From Linnemannia elongata (Eukaryota > Mortierellomycota > Mortierellomycetes > Mortierellales > Mortierellaceae), in NCBI GenBank assembly GCA_036320915.1, contig JAXBDG010000003.1, positions 1,426,001 through 1,490,000 on the forward strand: DNA of 64,000 nt. The letters are read 5' to 3'. The translations under genes and the position numbers were made by a program. The notes below the pieces were generated by a model. It saw only the letters and a program-made list of their open reading frames with translations. It made no database searches and was not told the DNA's origin. Positions 33,801-45,400 of this stretch are shown here, piece by piece (the first letter of the stretch is position 1; the number at the start of each line of letters is the position of its first letter).

Positions 33801-35934
33801 CAGTCTCGCTGTGATTCTCTTCGAGCTCGTCGTTGAGTTCCTTGAGAGCCTCCAGGTCGTCAATGGCACTCTGCATCTCTTCGATCTTCTCACCGAGAGT
33901 AATATTCCTCTCGGAAAGCTGCTCGATCATGTCCTCAGCACCAATGGCATCGTCCAGACGCTGCTTTAAGTCCTCAATCTGGCTCTCAGCCAACTCCAAA
34001 CTTTCACGCAGCTTTTCGTTGTGAAGTTGAACCTCCTGCACCATCGAAGCCTCCTTCTCCAGATTTTTGAGTTTCCTGGTCATCTCTGCCTCCTGCTCAC
34101 TTGTCATGTCACGCAGCCTAGTAACATAATAGAAGGAATGAAGCAAATGGCATAAGGACCCGTAGGTTTCTTAAGGTTTCGCGGTGTAGGTCTCCGCGTT
34201 TCACTATATCCAGTGTCCGTGTTACCTGAGTAGGGCCTCCTTGAGTCGTTCATTCTGTCGTTCCAGCTGGATTTGGTTGACAGCCGGGTTTCCAAGGCCA
34301 GCTATTATTGTTGTTCGGATTGATAAAAAGACAAATATACATAACACATGGTCAGATGCTTGTTATCCTCTGAAGTGGCCACGCTCGTCTCACATGTGGC
34401 ATGTGACAGCAAATAAACAAATAATTTTCAGGGGAGCGTGAGTGAGCTTGGCCGTGAGCATGGGCGTGTGTGAAAAACTACTTGCCTTCTTCCTGCTGGA
34501 ATACGTCCAAGTCGACGTGCATCTCGTCGACCTTCTCTTTCAGCATGTTGACTTCGTGTTGTAAGTTTTCCGCCCGCTCTTCAGCCATCTCCTTGTCCAG
34601 TAGTGTCACCTCCATAGAATCGAGCACGTCGTTGTATTTGTTCTCAAACGCCTCCTTCTCGGTCTGAGACTCTTTTAGGGTTCGCTTAGCGTCCCGCAAT
34701 TCCTGTTGCATCTCTGTCAGCTTGGCTAAGTGCGAGAAAAAACATAGTAAGATATTATATACACCAGTGATGTCAATTGAAAGTGACGGATCCGCATCGC
34801 CCCCAACCGCAGATGAAATAACACAAAAGTACCTTGCAGTTTAGTGCGGATGTTCAGGAACTGTTCAGATTCCTCTTTGGCCTTTTCAGCCTCACGAATT
34901 CGCTCGCGGTCCTCAGTGCGCTTGGTTTCCAAGATACGAAGCTTGATCTTCAGTTCCTCATATTCCTTCAAGGGAACCATACCCTCCGTTCGCTGAGTAT
35001 TGTTTCCCTGATGCGATTGAGTCGAAGGGACTCCTCCAGCGGCTGACGCTGGCAAAGGAGCAAAACCCTGCTGATCCTGTTGTTGTTGCTGTTGGGCAAG
35101 CTCTTCCTCCTGTTCAAGCTCCTCCTGAATCAATGCCTCCTCCATAGCCAGACGCTTACTCTCCTCCTCCGCCATCATAGCCTCTTGCTGCCTTTGAAGT
35201 TGCAGCTGTTGTTGTTGAAGTAATTGATGTTGTTGTTGCTGAAGATTGGCGGATGTAGGTGGTGTGCTGGAACGTGAACGCTCTGCCAAGTGGTGGTCGT
35301 CGTCACGGGCCGACTGAGGTGCAACTCTTATCCTGCGTGCAGAGACGGGTGATTCGGGTGTTGAATCTGTGCCGGTTCTCCTGGCCGATGGTTTTGAGAG
35401 TCTTGAGGCACCTGTGGCGACTGTGGGGGACGCGACAGAGGTCCTCACGGATGAGGGTCTACTCGGAACACCGGTTCGGCTTCCTGCAGGCAGTTGTGAG
35501 CGACTTGAGATGGACGAGGGACGTGAAGCCGCCCTTCCTACTGGTTCAGGCTACCATTAACCAATGCAGCAGAAAGAGATGGTGGTCAGTCATTGGGTCA
35601 ACGAACGATGTTACAAGAATAAAAAGAAGTAGGACACATCTTATATCTCCATTAGCTAGTTAGTTACCTGTGCTCCAGTAGCAGCAACGCCATCGACGAC
35701 GATGCGAGCTTGGGGAGGACGGACAAAGACACCGTGCATGGCCTTGCAGTCAAAGTAACGTTTACCCTCGACAACACCGCCGTTTTTGCCTCGGGGTAGG
35801 TCGAGTTCGACACCGACCCATCGTCCGGTGGAGAATGAGGTCTGACCGACATAGCGGACGTAGCCCAGGTTCCCGCTGACCTCGACACGCATGCCGATGT
35901 CAATGCCAGAGGGTTGACTTGCAGGGTCCGCCAT
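30854..35934 (-). CDS. Dynactin large subunit p150-Glued
   Basis: Projecting arm of dynactin, which tethers dynein to cargo and microtubules. Nine exons join in frame: 35668-35934, 34833-35550, 34486-34725, 34226-34301, 34117-32831, 32731-32400, 32309-32173, 32073-31180 and 31018-30854, giving about 1,371 residues. An N-terminal CAP-Gly domain (about residues 14-78) binds microtubule tips. It carries GKNGG where the usual motif is GKNDG. A Ser/Arg/Pro-rich basic linker follows, then Gln-rich and coiled-coil segments, the dynactin domain (about residues 600-900, with QLQSTAMKAQAKAID and PYLPDGFF), and further C-terminal coiled coils. The terminal exon ends in LFVR. Intron 3 (34302-34485) has a GC donor (GCAAGT) instead of GT; the frame only closes with this donor. 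All nine junctions keep the frame. Confidence 0.92.
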
Positions 35935-36557
35935 GACTGGGTCTTGGTTGGTGTGCGTGTGGAGAGGTGAGTGCTGTGTTGGTGCTTTTGCTGTCTGTGG
36001 TTGCAGTTGATATGGTATGTGGTCCCCTCTTTGTTGGTGTATGTACGTGAATGTGTGTATGGATGTGTATTTGTTGGGTGCGGTGTTGATGGGGAGAGAG
36101 GAGCGTGAATGCGAGAGTGAGAGAGGGGGGTGGATGAAAGAGGAAGTGAAGGGCGTGGAAGCAGACAAGCTAAGGCACTTCAGGAACCGCATATGACATT
36201 CATTAGGGCTCTCGCGCCCACAAAAATTTGTGACGTTGATGTGGCAGAGGAGCTCGCACATGTTAACTACACGAAGCTGACAACCAAGGACAAGCTCGAG
36301 CCTCGTAGTCATTGTTCAAGTCGCTGTATTATTGACCATTTTGTCTTCCCGTGTCTTGGAAACAATAGCAAAATCACAGACCAACTTGGAAGTAGAGGAG
36401 ACGACCGAGAGTGGTAGACCCAGGAGTTTTGCCTCGAGTCCACCACAGGGCGGAGGCGGAAGACGTGGTGGGTGATACGGTCAGAGTAATAAATTTACAA
36501 CAGATCCAAGAAATAATAGTATGAAAAAAGGTTTACAAGACAAACTACGACATCTTT
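35935..36557. other. Spacer between dynactin 5' end and beta-lactamase-like gene A 3' end
   Basis: Holds the dynactin promoter (36000-36150, TG/GT-rich). No gene is seen. Confidence 0.5.
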
Positions 36558-38553
36558 TTACTTGGGCGACTCCGTTTTCTTGTACACTTCGGGTCCAGCA
36601 CTTAAAACAAGCGAAGCCTCCACCGACTCAACACCTCCATCAGAACCTGTAAAGAACGTAAAAAACACATTCCCTCGAGTCGCAAAGTCTTGCACGTATC
36701 CCTTGAACGACTCGTAATGATAGTGCTCCAACTTGCTCTCAAACTCCCTGACCTTCATAAATAACGACCCATCGTCCTGAAGTGTAACCACGATCTTGCC
36801 AAATACAGGGTGGGTGTACTCGCCGGTATAGTCCACCAACGCGTGGCTGTAGGGCTTACCCTCGATGCGATCTGGTAGGTTGCCATTTTCGACTTTGTCA
36901 TGGAGGTCGTAGATGGCCTTTGTTCTATTGAGGACCCGGTCGTTGAGCCAGTCGACTGTCTGGGGTAGATTTAAGATCCCATCAGCAATGTAGTAAGGTA
37001 AGTTGTTGGGAAGGTCGGTGATTGCAGTGTTCGTTAGGATTGAGACAACAAGGTCGTCGTCGGGGAAGAATGCGATCATAGATCTGTAACCGGGGTTGGC
37101 TCCGCCTAATGTTGAACGGACGTAAATATTAATGATGGATGTTGTTAATTTCAATTTTTGTTGATTTCTTTTGCGTGTTCCTCTCGTAGGCTCGGCATAG
37201 CTAGAAATAGAGAGAAGTAAAAAAAAAAAAAAAAAAAAAGAGACAAGTCGAGAGATATTTACCATGGTGCATAATTGCATGGCCCTTGTACGAGTCCAGC
37301 ATCCAACCGAGTCCATACCCAGTAGTAGGCGCAAATCCTGGTTGACGTGTCTTCGCCAATATGTTTTGCGACTTCAATGTCTCTTGGACACTTGCCTTGT
37401 CCAGAACCTGCTTTCCGTCCAGCTCACCCTCCTTCAAGATAACTCTGCCCCACTTGACCAGATCTAATACGTTCATGTAGATATCTCCAGCGGGCGCGTC
37501 AGGCATGGGAATTGGATCAATGTACCCCTCCTCGAATATTCCGTTCTTGGCGTCCTCAAAGGTGGCGGCACGGTAGGGCATCGCAAAATTGGGTCGTTTC
37601 GCCATCTCTGGATGTGAGAGTCCTGCATCCTTGAGTCCGAGAGGGTCAAAAATCTTGGTCCTCATCAGTTCTGGGTACGACATTCCAGCGACGTTAGCAG
37701 CAGCCTCTCCTGCGACGCCATACATCACGTTGTTATAATTGACTTCGTGAGGCAACTTTGACGGCATGTCGAGGTATCTCAATTGCTTAATCAACTCCCT
37801 GCGCGGCTGTTTGTTTCTGAACCATACAACGTCAATGTAAGGAAACGGCTGTATTGTGAACAAAGAAAATGATTTTTTTTTGTTTTAGAGGCCGCTATGG
37901 GTAAAGACCTTTCGGACACAAAGGAGCATGTCATTAACAAACAAATACTTACTGTTCGATGGGACAGCAAGTCGGCGAAGGTCAATTGCGAGGTCAGGAC
38001 AGGATCCTTCAATTGAAACTCGGGAAGGTACTGAGAGACGGGTGTGATATCCCAGTCCACCTTGCCCTCTGCCACCAGTTCACCTACGGCTGTCGCGGTG
38101 AATGCCTTGGACATTGATGCGATATGAGAGACAGTCTAAAAAGGAGGCAATATTGTTTTAGTGGTACCATGGCAAAAACAACTATCGTGAGAAAAAAAAC
38201 AATAAAACAGAGGCTATAGAGTCACGGACAAGTTTATTCTTGCTTACCTCTGTCGTAAACGGATCCTTGCGGTTGCGTTTTCCAAACCCTTGGGCAAATA
38301 TAATATGGCCCTTGTGCATGACTGCAACAGCCATACCTGGGATACCTCCTTCTATACGAGCCTTCTCCAGGACGGCGGGGAGATTCTCAATGAACGACCT
38401 ATGGCTCTCATTAGCAGTAGCATCGGCGACATCAAAGCCATTAGAATCTTGAACTCTGAAGGAAGAATGTGATCCGCGGCTAATGCATGCTCCTTGGGTG
38501 AGGGGTGACAGAAGTAGGAAAAGGAGAGCCGACTTGGATAGCAGAGGTGTCAT
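36558..38553 (-). CDS. Secreted serine beta-lactamase-like hydrolase, copy A
   Basis: Four exons (38248-38553, 37953-38135, 37263-37848, 36558-37105) give about 540 residues. It belongs to the beta-lactamase/penicillin-binding transpeptidase fold (class C, LACTB and esterase relatives). All three active-site motifs are present: SxxK as S109-M-S-K112, YxN as Y201-N-N203, and the third-strand HxG-type motif in MHHGG (H357-H-G359). The N-terminus has a hydrophobic signal peptide (LLSKSALLFLLLSPLTQGA). The C-terminal domain (about 370-540) is a lipocalin-like beta region common in fungal members. The substrate is unknown; esterase, amidase or D-peptidase are all possible, and bacterial-style antibiotic resistance should not be assumed. 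Copy B (39935-41938) is nearly identical, including introns. A more distant relative is at 57894. Confidence 0.87.
37219..37239. repeat. A21 homopolymer in an intron of beta-lactamase-like gene A
   Basis: Run of 21 A in the intron between exons 3 and 4 (T run on the sense strand). The matching intron of copy B has only a short A tract (40618-40623), a rapidly changing difference between the copies. Confidence 0.9.
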
Positions 38554-39074
38554 GGTATTTGCGAGTATTGTGAACAAAATGCGGCGATGGGCGACTGCTC
38601 AGTTTTCTTTGACCCTGCCTAAGGTTTATATATGCAGCGTTCCATTCTGCAGCGTACAGAGCATAACTTTTCCCGAGAAAATTATTTCCCATGTTCGTTC
38701 TGGTACGTCTGCAGTAAGTGTGTGCTCTCAATGTCGACTCTTGGCAAAGCTCATCGACTTTCTTTTTCTTGAACGGAATGAATTCGGATGCATGATCCTT
38801 TGCAGCCTTACTTTCAAAAAATGACGCTGCGAAAAAAGAAAGTTCAATAGCTTACATAGATATTCTCATCAATCCAAGAAGCAACACCTGGACGCCACAT
38901 TTGGTTGGTACAAACTGTAATAGTAGTGCCTCATCTGCATTTTAAAGTTACCCGTCAGGACTCTTGGCGCTTGGCGACTCCAACAGTCACCTTTTTTTTT
39001 TTTACGCGAGAACCCTTGTTTAATGAGAGTCGTGATAATAAAAATCATTGAGAGTGAAAAAATGATAAGTATCT
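38554..39074. other. Upstream region of beta-lactamase-like gene A, duplicated
   Basis: No gene. The region is near-identical to 41939-42450 upstream of copy B, including about 130 bases with almost no change (38858-38990 versus 42237-42370). It is the inter-gene spacer of the duplicated unit. Confidence 0.75.
38625..38632 (-). promoter_or_regulatory. Candidate TATA box of beta-lactamase-like gene A
   Basis: TATATAAA on the minus strand, about 75 bases upstream of the start codon. The same element and spacing occur in copy B at 42011-42018. Confidence 0.4.
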
Positions 39075-39611
39075 ATGTGCGTCGCTTGATGACAATGATA
39101 GGACTAAACCAGCGCTCGACATCGCTGGCGCGACCGCGGACCCCCCAGGGTTTGAGGACCTTGACCACAAGGCGGTACCGACCATCTGGCAGATCTCTCG
39201 TCAGATCCGGTTGAGCACCTCCTGCCATCTCGTCCGTGTTGTGGCGTGATCGCGGCCTCTTGCCTTACCATGACCCTTGTGCCTTCACCTCCTCTTATAC
39301 CCCTCCTATCACCATCCCGATCCGACCCACCGACGCTCCCTCCATCGCAGCACTTTCGGCACCTCCAACAGCAGAACCAGCCTCCTTCCCATCACGGTCC
39401 AACGACCGCCAGCCAGACGACATCTGCCGCAGGGCCCAAGAAACGTGTATTGTCAACGTGCGCTAAAGTCAAACACATTGAAGACATACACATTTAAAGT
39501 TCAAGGGTTATCAAAGAATGCCACACCGATAGCAAAAGTCTACACAAGTAGACTGATTATGACCAGACTAGGGCTTCTCACTCACCACAGGATAGATTCC
39601 AATGACACCCG
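39075..39611 (-). pseudogene. Decayed duplicate of the subtilase gene
   Basis: Three blocks match separate parts of the intact subtilase at 42451-46987, in the same order and strand. Positions 39075-39300 match 42451-42690, the 3' end with the C-terminal domain and stop. Positions 39312-39458 match 45050-45190, the segment just after the peptidase core. Positions 39461-39611 match 46090-46245, the start of exon 2, intron 1 and the end of exon 1. The regions between, about 2.35 kb and 0.9 kb in the intact gene, are missing. The catalytic Asp, His and Ser segments are all gone, so no protease can be made. This is the leftover of a tandem duplication of the beta-lactamase-like/subtilase pair. 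Confidence 0.88.
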
Positions 39612-39934
39612 AGGACGGTGCCTGCCGACTTGGATTCACAGGTGTGGCACTACATGTTGGCCCCTGTGCATGATGGAGCGAACCGGCAATTCTTCCTCTA
39701 GCATTCAGGCAAACCCAAGCGATGGAACCCGATACAAGGACGTCGTTTGATCACTTTAATCTTTCTCTCTCCTTCTCCCCCCACTTTTCCTTCTTTCTCG
39801 CCTTTTCCGTCTCATGTCTCTCTTCTCTCGCTCACTCCTTCACGTCGCGGCGACATTTAAGCACTATGTACAAATACGTTATTATAAGACGACTCACAAG
39901 GCTACATGAACTAATACAACGATTTTCATTTTTT
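39612..39934. other. Junction filler between duplicated units
   Basis: Sequence between the subtilase relic and beta-lactamase-like gene B. Similarity to the intact subtilase ends at about 39611. The rest has no recognised origin and contains a CT-rich stretch at 39755-39840. No gene is seen. Confidence 0.5.
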
Positions 39935-41938
39935 CTATTGCTCTGAGGTCTTCGTTTTCTTGTACACTTCGGGTCCAGCACTTAAAACAAGCGAAGCCTC
40001 CACCGACTCAACACCTCCATCAGAACCTGTAAAGAACGTAAAAAACACATTCCCTCGGATCGCAAAGTCTTGCACATACCCCTTGAACGACTCGTAATGA
40101 TAGTGCTCCAACTTGCTCTCAAACTCCCTGACCTTCATAAATAACGACCCATCGTCCTGAAGTGTAACCACGATCTTGCCAAATACAGGATGGGTGTACT
40201 CGCCGGTATAGTCCACCAACGCGTGGCTGTGGGGCTTACCCTCGATGCGATCTGGTAGGTTGCCATTTTCGACTTCGTCGTAGAGGTCGTAGATGTACTC
40301 TGTTCTGTTGAGGACTTGGTCGTTGAGCCAGTCGACTGTCTGGGGTATGTTCAGGAGCCCATCAGCAATGTAGTAAGGTAAGTTGTTGGGAAGGTCGGTG
40401 ATTGCAGTGTTCGTTAGGATTGAGACAACAAGGTCGTCGTCGGGGAAGAATGCGATCATAGATCTGTAACCGGGGTTGGCTCCGCCTAATGTTGAACGGA
40501 CGTAGATATTAATAATAGGCATTTGTCAATTTCGGTGTTTGTTGATTTCTTTGCGTGTTCCTCTCTTAGATTTGCCACACGTTGCAAGAAACGGCATAAC
40601 TAGAAATAGAGAGAAGTAAAAAAATAAAGGCAAGTGAAGAGATACATACCATGGTGCATAATTGCATGGCCCTTGTACGAGTCCAGATCCCAACCGAACC
40701 CATACCCAATAGTAGGCGCAAATCCTGGTTGACGTGTCTTCGCCAATATGTTTTGCGACTTCAATGTCTCTTGGACACTTGCCTTGTCCAGAACCTGCTT
40801 TCCGTCCAGCTCACCCTCCTTCAAGATAACTCTGCCCCACTTGACCAGATCTAATACGTTCATGTAGATATCTCCAGCGGGCGCAACAGACATGGGAATT
40901 GGATCAATGTACCCCTCCTCGTATATTCCATTCCTGGCGTCCTCAAAGGTGGCGGCACGGTAGGGCATCGCAAAATTGGGTCGTTTCGCCATCTCTGGAT
41001 GTGAGAGTCCTGCATCCTTGAGTCCGAGAGGGTCAAAAATCTTGGTCCTCATCAGTTCTGGGTACGACATTCCAGCGACGTTAGCAGCAGCCTCTCCTGC
41101 GACGCCATACATCACGTTGTTATAATTGACTTCGTGAGGCAACTTTGACGGCATGTCGAGGTATCTCAATTGCTTAATCAACTCCCTGCGCGGCTGTTTG
41201 TTTCTGAACCATACAACGTCAATGTAAGGAAACGGCTGTATTGTGAACAAAGAAAATGATTTTTTTTTGTTTTAGAGGCCGCTATGGGTAAAGACCTTTC
41301 GGACACAAAGGAGCATGTCATTAACAAACAAATACTTACTGTTCGATGGGACAGCAAGTTGGCGAAGGTCAATTGCGAGGTCAGAACAGGATCCTTCAAT
41401 TGAAACTCAGGGAGGTACTGAGAGACGGGTGTGATATCCCAGTCCACTTTGCCCTCTGCCACCAATTCACCTATGGCAGTTGCGGTGAATGCCTTTGTCA
41501 TCGATGCGATATGGGAGACAGTCTAAAAAGGAAGGGAAGAATTTTGATGCCACCGCAGCAAGAAAAACAACAATCATTAGAAAAAGGAACAGAGGAGACA
41601 ACGCACAGATGATTCACGTTGTCTTTGATAGTTACCTCAGCCGTGAATGGATCTTTGCTATTACGCTTTCCAAACCCTTGGGCAAAGACAATATGGCCCT
41701 TATGCATGATCGCAACAGCCATACCTGGGATACCTCCTTCTATACGAGCCTTCTCCAGAACGGCGGGGAGATTCTCAATGAACGACCTATGGTTCTCATT
41801 AGCAGTAGCATCGGCGACATCAAAGCCATTAGAATCTTGAACTCTGGAAGAATGTGATCCGCGGCTAATGCATGCTCCTTGGGTGAGGGGTGACAAAAGT
41901 AGGAAAAGGAGAGCCGACTTGGATAGCAGAGGTGCCAT
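39935..41938 (-). CDS. Secreted serine beta-lactamase-like hydrolase, copy B
   Basis: Four exons (41636-41938, 41340-41522, 40650-41235, 39935-40485) give about 540 residues. Near-identical tandem duplicate of copy A, with the same exon boundaries and phases. Active-site motifs are intact: S108-M-T-K111, Y200-N-N202 and MHHGG. It has the same kind of signal peptide. Differences from copy A include loss of one codon after the signal region (HSSRV versus HSSFRV), SMTK for SMSK at the catalytic helix, MSVAPAG for MPDAPAG, FGWDLD for LGWMLD near the third motif, and a different last few residues, because similarity stops within the final codons. The copy is fully open and probably functional. Substrate unknown, as for copy A. 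Confidence 0.87.
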
Positions 41939-42450
41939 GGTATTTGCGAGTAAATGTGAACAAAAATGTGGCGATGGGCGATTGTCAATTTTCTTTGACC
42001 TTGTCTAAGGTTTATATATGCAGCGTTCTATAAGATCTTATCATTTTTCAAGAAAATTATTTTCATATTTGTTCTGATACATCTGCAGTATATGATATGT
42101 ATGCTCCCAATGTCGACTCTTGGCAAGGCGCATCGACTTTCTTTTTCTTGACACAGAATGACTTCGGATGCATGATCCTTTGCAGCCTTACTTTCAAAAA
42201 ATAACGCTGCGAAAAAAGAAGGCTCAATAGCTTACATAGATATTCTCATCAATCCAAGAAGCAACACCTGGACGCCACATTTGGTTGGTACAAACTGTAA
42301 TAGTAGTGCCTCATCTGCATTTTAAAGTTACCCGTCAGGACTCTTGGCGCTTGGCGACTCCAACAGTCACCTTTTGTTTTTGATGCGAGGACCCTTTAAT
42401 GAGAGTCGTGATAATAAAAGTCACTTAGGGAGAAAAAAAATGAAAAGTAT
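41939..42450. other. Upstream region of beta-lactamase-like gene B
   Basis: Spacer between copy B and the 3' end of the subtilase, near-identical to 38554-39074. No gene is seen. Confidence 0.7.
42011..42018 (-). promoter_or_regulatory. Candidate TATA box of beta-lactamase-like gene B
   Basis: TATATAAA on the minus strand about 75 bases before the start codon, as in copy A. Confidence 0.4.
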
Positions 42451-45400
42451 CTACTTGCGTCGCTTGATGACAATGATAGGACTAGACCAGCGCTCGACAT
42501 CACTGGCGCGACCGCGGACCCCCCAGGGTTTGAGGACCTTGACCACAAGGCGGTACCGACCATCTGGCAGATCTCTCGTCAGATCCGGTTGAGCACCTCC
42601 TGCCATCTCGTCCATGCTCTGGTGTGGTCGCGGCTTCTTTCCCTTGTCATGGCCCTTGTGCTTCCTCTTCTTCTTATCGCCACCTCCACCCTTGACATCC
42701 TTGGCCAAAGTCTCCATATCTTCTCTGGTATCCAGTCCGTCAGCACCACCCTGGGGCTGGGTGTTGATATCATGGTTTTGAAGCAACAGGTCGCCCATCC
42801 ATGAAAACGTCTGGAACGCGTTTCCTTCTGTCGAGTCCGTGCGTGTTGACCAGGGGTTGAAGCCGTTGGGGATCAAACCCAATATCCGGGGCACACAGGC
42901 AGGAGATCGGATTTGAGAGGGTGGTGAGGGTGTTGATGGTCGTGCTGGAGCTGGAGCCGGTCGGTTTCCTCCACGAGATCGACCGTTACCGCCGCCTTGC
43001 TTCTTGTGGTGGATATCTTTGTTTTTCTTATTCTTGTGGTTGTTGTCTTTCTTGTTGCCGGATGTTGATTTAGCGCCATGGTGGTGGTGGCGATGGCGCT
43101 TGGATGAACCCTTCTTGATCCCTTTGGATTTGTGCCCCTTTTTGGTCTTCTTGTTCCTACACTTCGGCTTAGCGTTGGACTTGAACTTCTTGCCATGGGT
43201 GTGAGACTTGCGGAGGAGAGACAAGGGCTCAACGGGGACATCTGGCGCCATGACACGAGAGTACCCCTCATAGGGCATATAAAGACCGCTAGGCATGAAC
43301 GCCAGCTCCTGCGACCGTGCCAGACGCTCCTTCATTTGCGCCACCAACCCCAGATCTATGTCCTCCGGCAACTCGTCCTCGTCTCCCGTGTGCTGCTCAA
43401 CCCTGGCGACCATATTCTGAGCCTTCACTAGGCCCTCCTCAGTCTCGATCTGGAACCGGCTCCGCTCAGATCCTCCAATCTCCAGTCGGATCCGGTCACC
43501 ACTGCTCCCTGCACCGTGATCATTGTCGCAGACAGATTCGGCTTCGATGGTGAGCAGACTTGTCGGGAAATTGATAGAGACCAGGATCTGGACCCAGTCT
43601 TCATCACCCTTGCCGACCTGGACACGCTCAGACTGGTCTCGGAAGAGGTTCTTCTGTTCCTTCTTGGTGTTGTCGCCGCCCTTCTTTTTGTGACCCAGGG
43701 GGGTCTTGCCGGTGTCGGAGTGGACATGGTGCTCCTCGTCGTTGTCGTTATCAGGGGATGAATACGATGAGGTTCTTCCTCCTTCATCAACGCTAAGGAA
43801 CCTGTCGAGTTGCAGGGCTGGGTAGATCAAAGCTGGATTAAGGATCGGGATATCTCCCAAACGTCCATGCATTCCCCCATATGAGACGAGGCTCGATCCG
43901 CAGCTTACGCCTTGGGTTGTCTGGCACTGGAACTCGAGAAACCCGCTGAATAGCCACCGTTCCTGGACGTTCAGGCCCGCAGGTGGGTCGATATGAACCC
44001 GGAAAGTACCTGTGTCACCCGGGCCTAGTTGGAACTGAGCTGGGGTCATGGTAACAAAATGAGCAGAGATATCCGAATGCTGAAGACGTGATTGGTTGAC
44101 AGGACTGTAGTGGTTTGAACTCTCGAATCCGTTGACCGAGAACGCTGGTCTATGAACAAGGGTCCATGTGCGACCAGACGAGACTGACGGGTTGACAAAT
44201 GTGATGTCGTGGTCGAGTTTCTGGAACTGAGTGTCGTTGAGGTAGAGTGCTGTCGGCGAGACAATCGTGGGGGGTTCCTGTGCAAACAGCCTCTCCATCG
44301 AGACCAGTCCACCACCCTGCTGAAAGACCGAGGTCAGTCCCTTATTCGATCCAGGCTTGACGGTCGCGACAGCAGTCGATTGCAAAATCCTCAACAGCAG
44401 CGCCGGATCGGTTTTCCCATACCTGGACAGGAATAGGGCTTGGATACCAGCCATGTAAGGAGATGACATCGATGTGCCCTGCAAGGTCGCGAAACCACCC
44501 TTGGCCATGGGGAAGGTCGAATAGATCATTCCTCCAGGAGTCACAATATCGGGCTTGTATTGTAATCGAGCATCTGGGCCCCACGACGAAAAGTCCGAAA
44601 TCTTGCCTCCGCTCGCCAACTTCAATACCTGGTCTGTGCTCGAGAATCGGGCAGTCAGCTTGCAGTCACTATTCCGAAGCGTCGGATCCGTCTCCTTGAC
44701 CTTCAATGCGTTCAGCAGTACAGTCGCATCCTCAAAGGAAAGACCCGCCGCAGAGACGTTGAACCCACTCACTGCCATTCCCAAGGGCCGCTGTTCTGGG
44801 GTGATGTCGTAAACTAACAGACCGCCGAGTTTGGCGTTGGCAACCAGCTTGGCCTTGTCACTGAACGTACATCCACCACGACGGAGGAGAACAACAATGT
44901 TGGGCCGAGGGACTTGGATATATCTGTCCAACGCACCTTCGTCATAGGGTGTACATCCTTGAGGATCCTTAGAGGGGGCATAGATGACATAAGTCAGGTC
45001 ACTCCTGAACGCAACCAAGGGCACGTCCGCCGCATCAGCACCCATCGCCATCCCGATCCGACCCACCGACGCTCCCTCCATCGCAGCACTTTCAGCACGG
45101 CCAACAGCAGAGCCAGCCTCCTTCCCATTACGGTCCAACGATTGCCAGACCACATCTGCCGCAGGGCCCAAGAAGTGTGTATTGTCAACACTCCCCACAG
45201 CCACCGCTCCTGCTGCCGTCGCTGGTGCACCGTCCTCAAAGAGTCCTTCCTCGCCATCGTTTCCGTTGGCGATTGCGATGTGAAGTCCCTTTTTGATGTA
45301 AGCACTACAAGCTGTTGCAAAGGGTTCCTCGGGCCATCCTGAAGATCCACCCAAAGATAGATTCACAATATCCATACCGTCCCTGTATGCTCTCTTCAGC

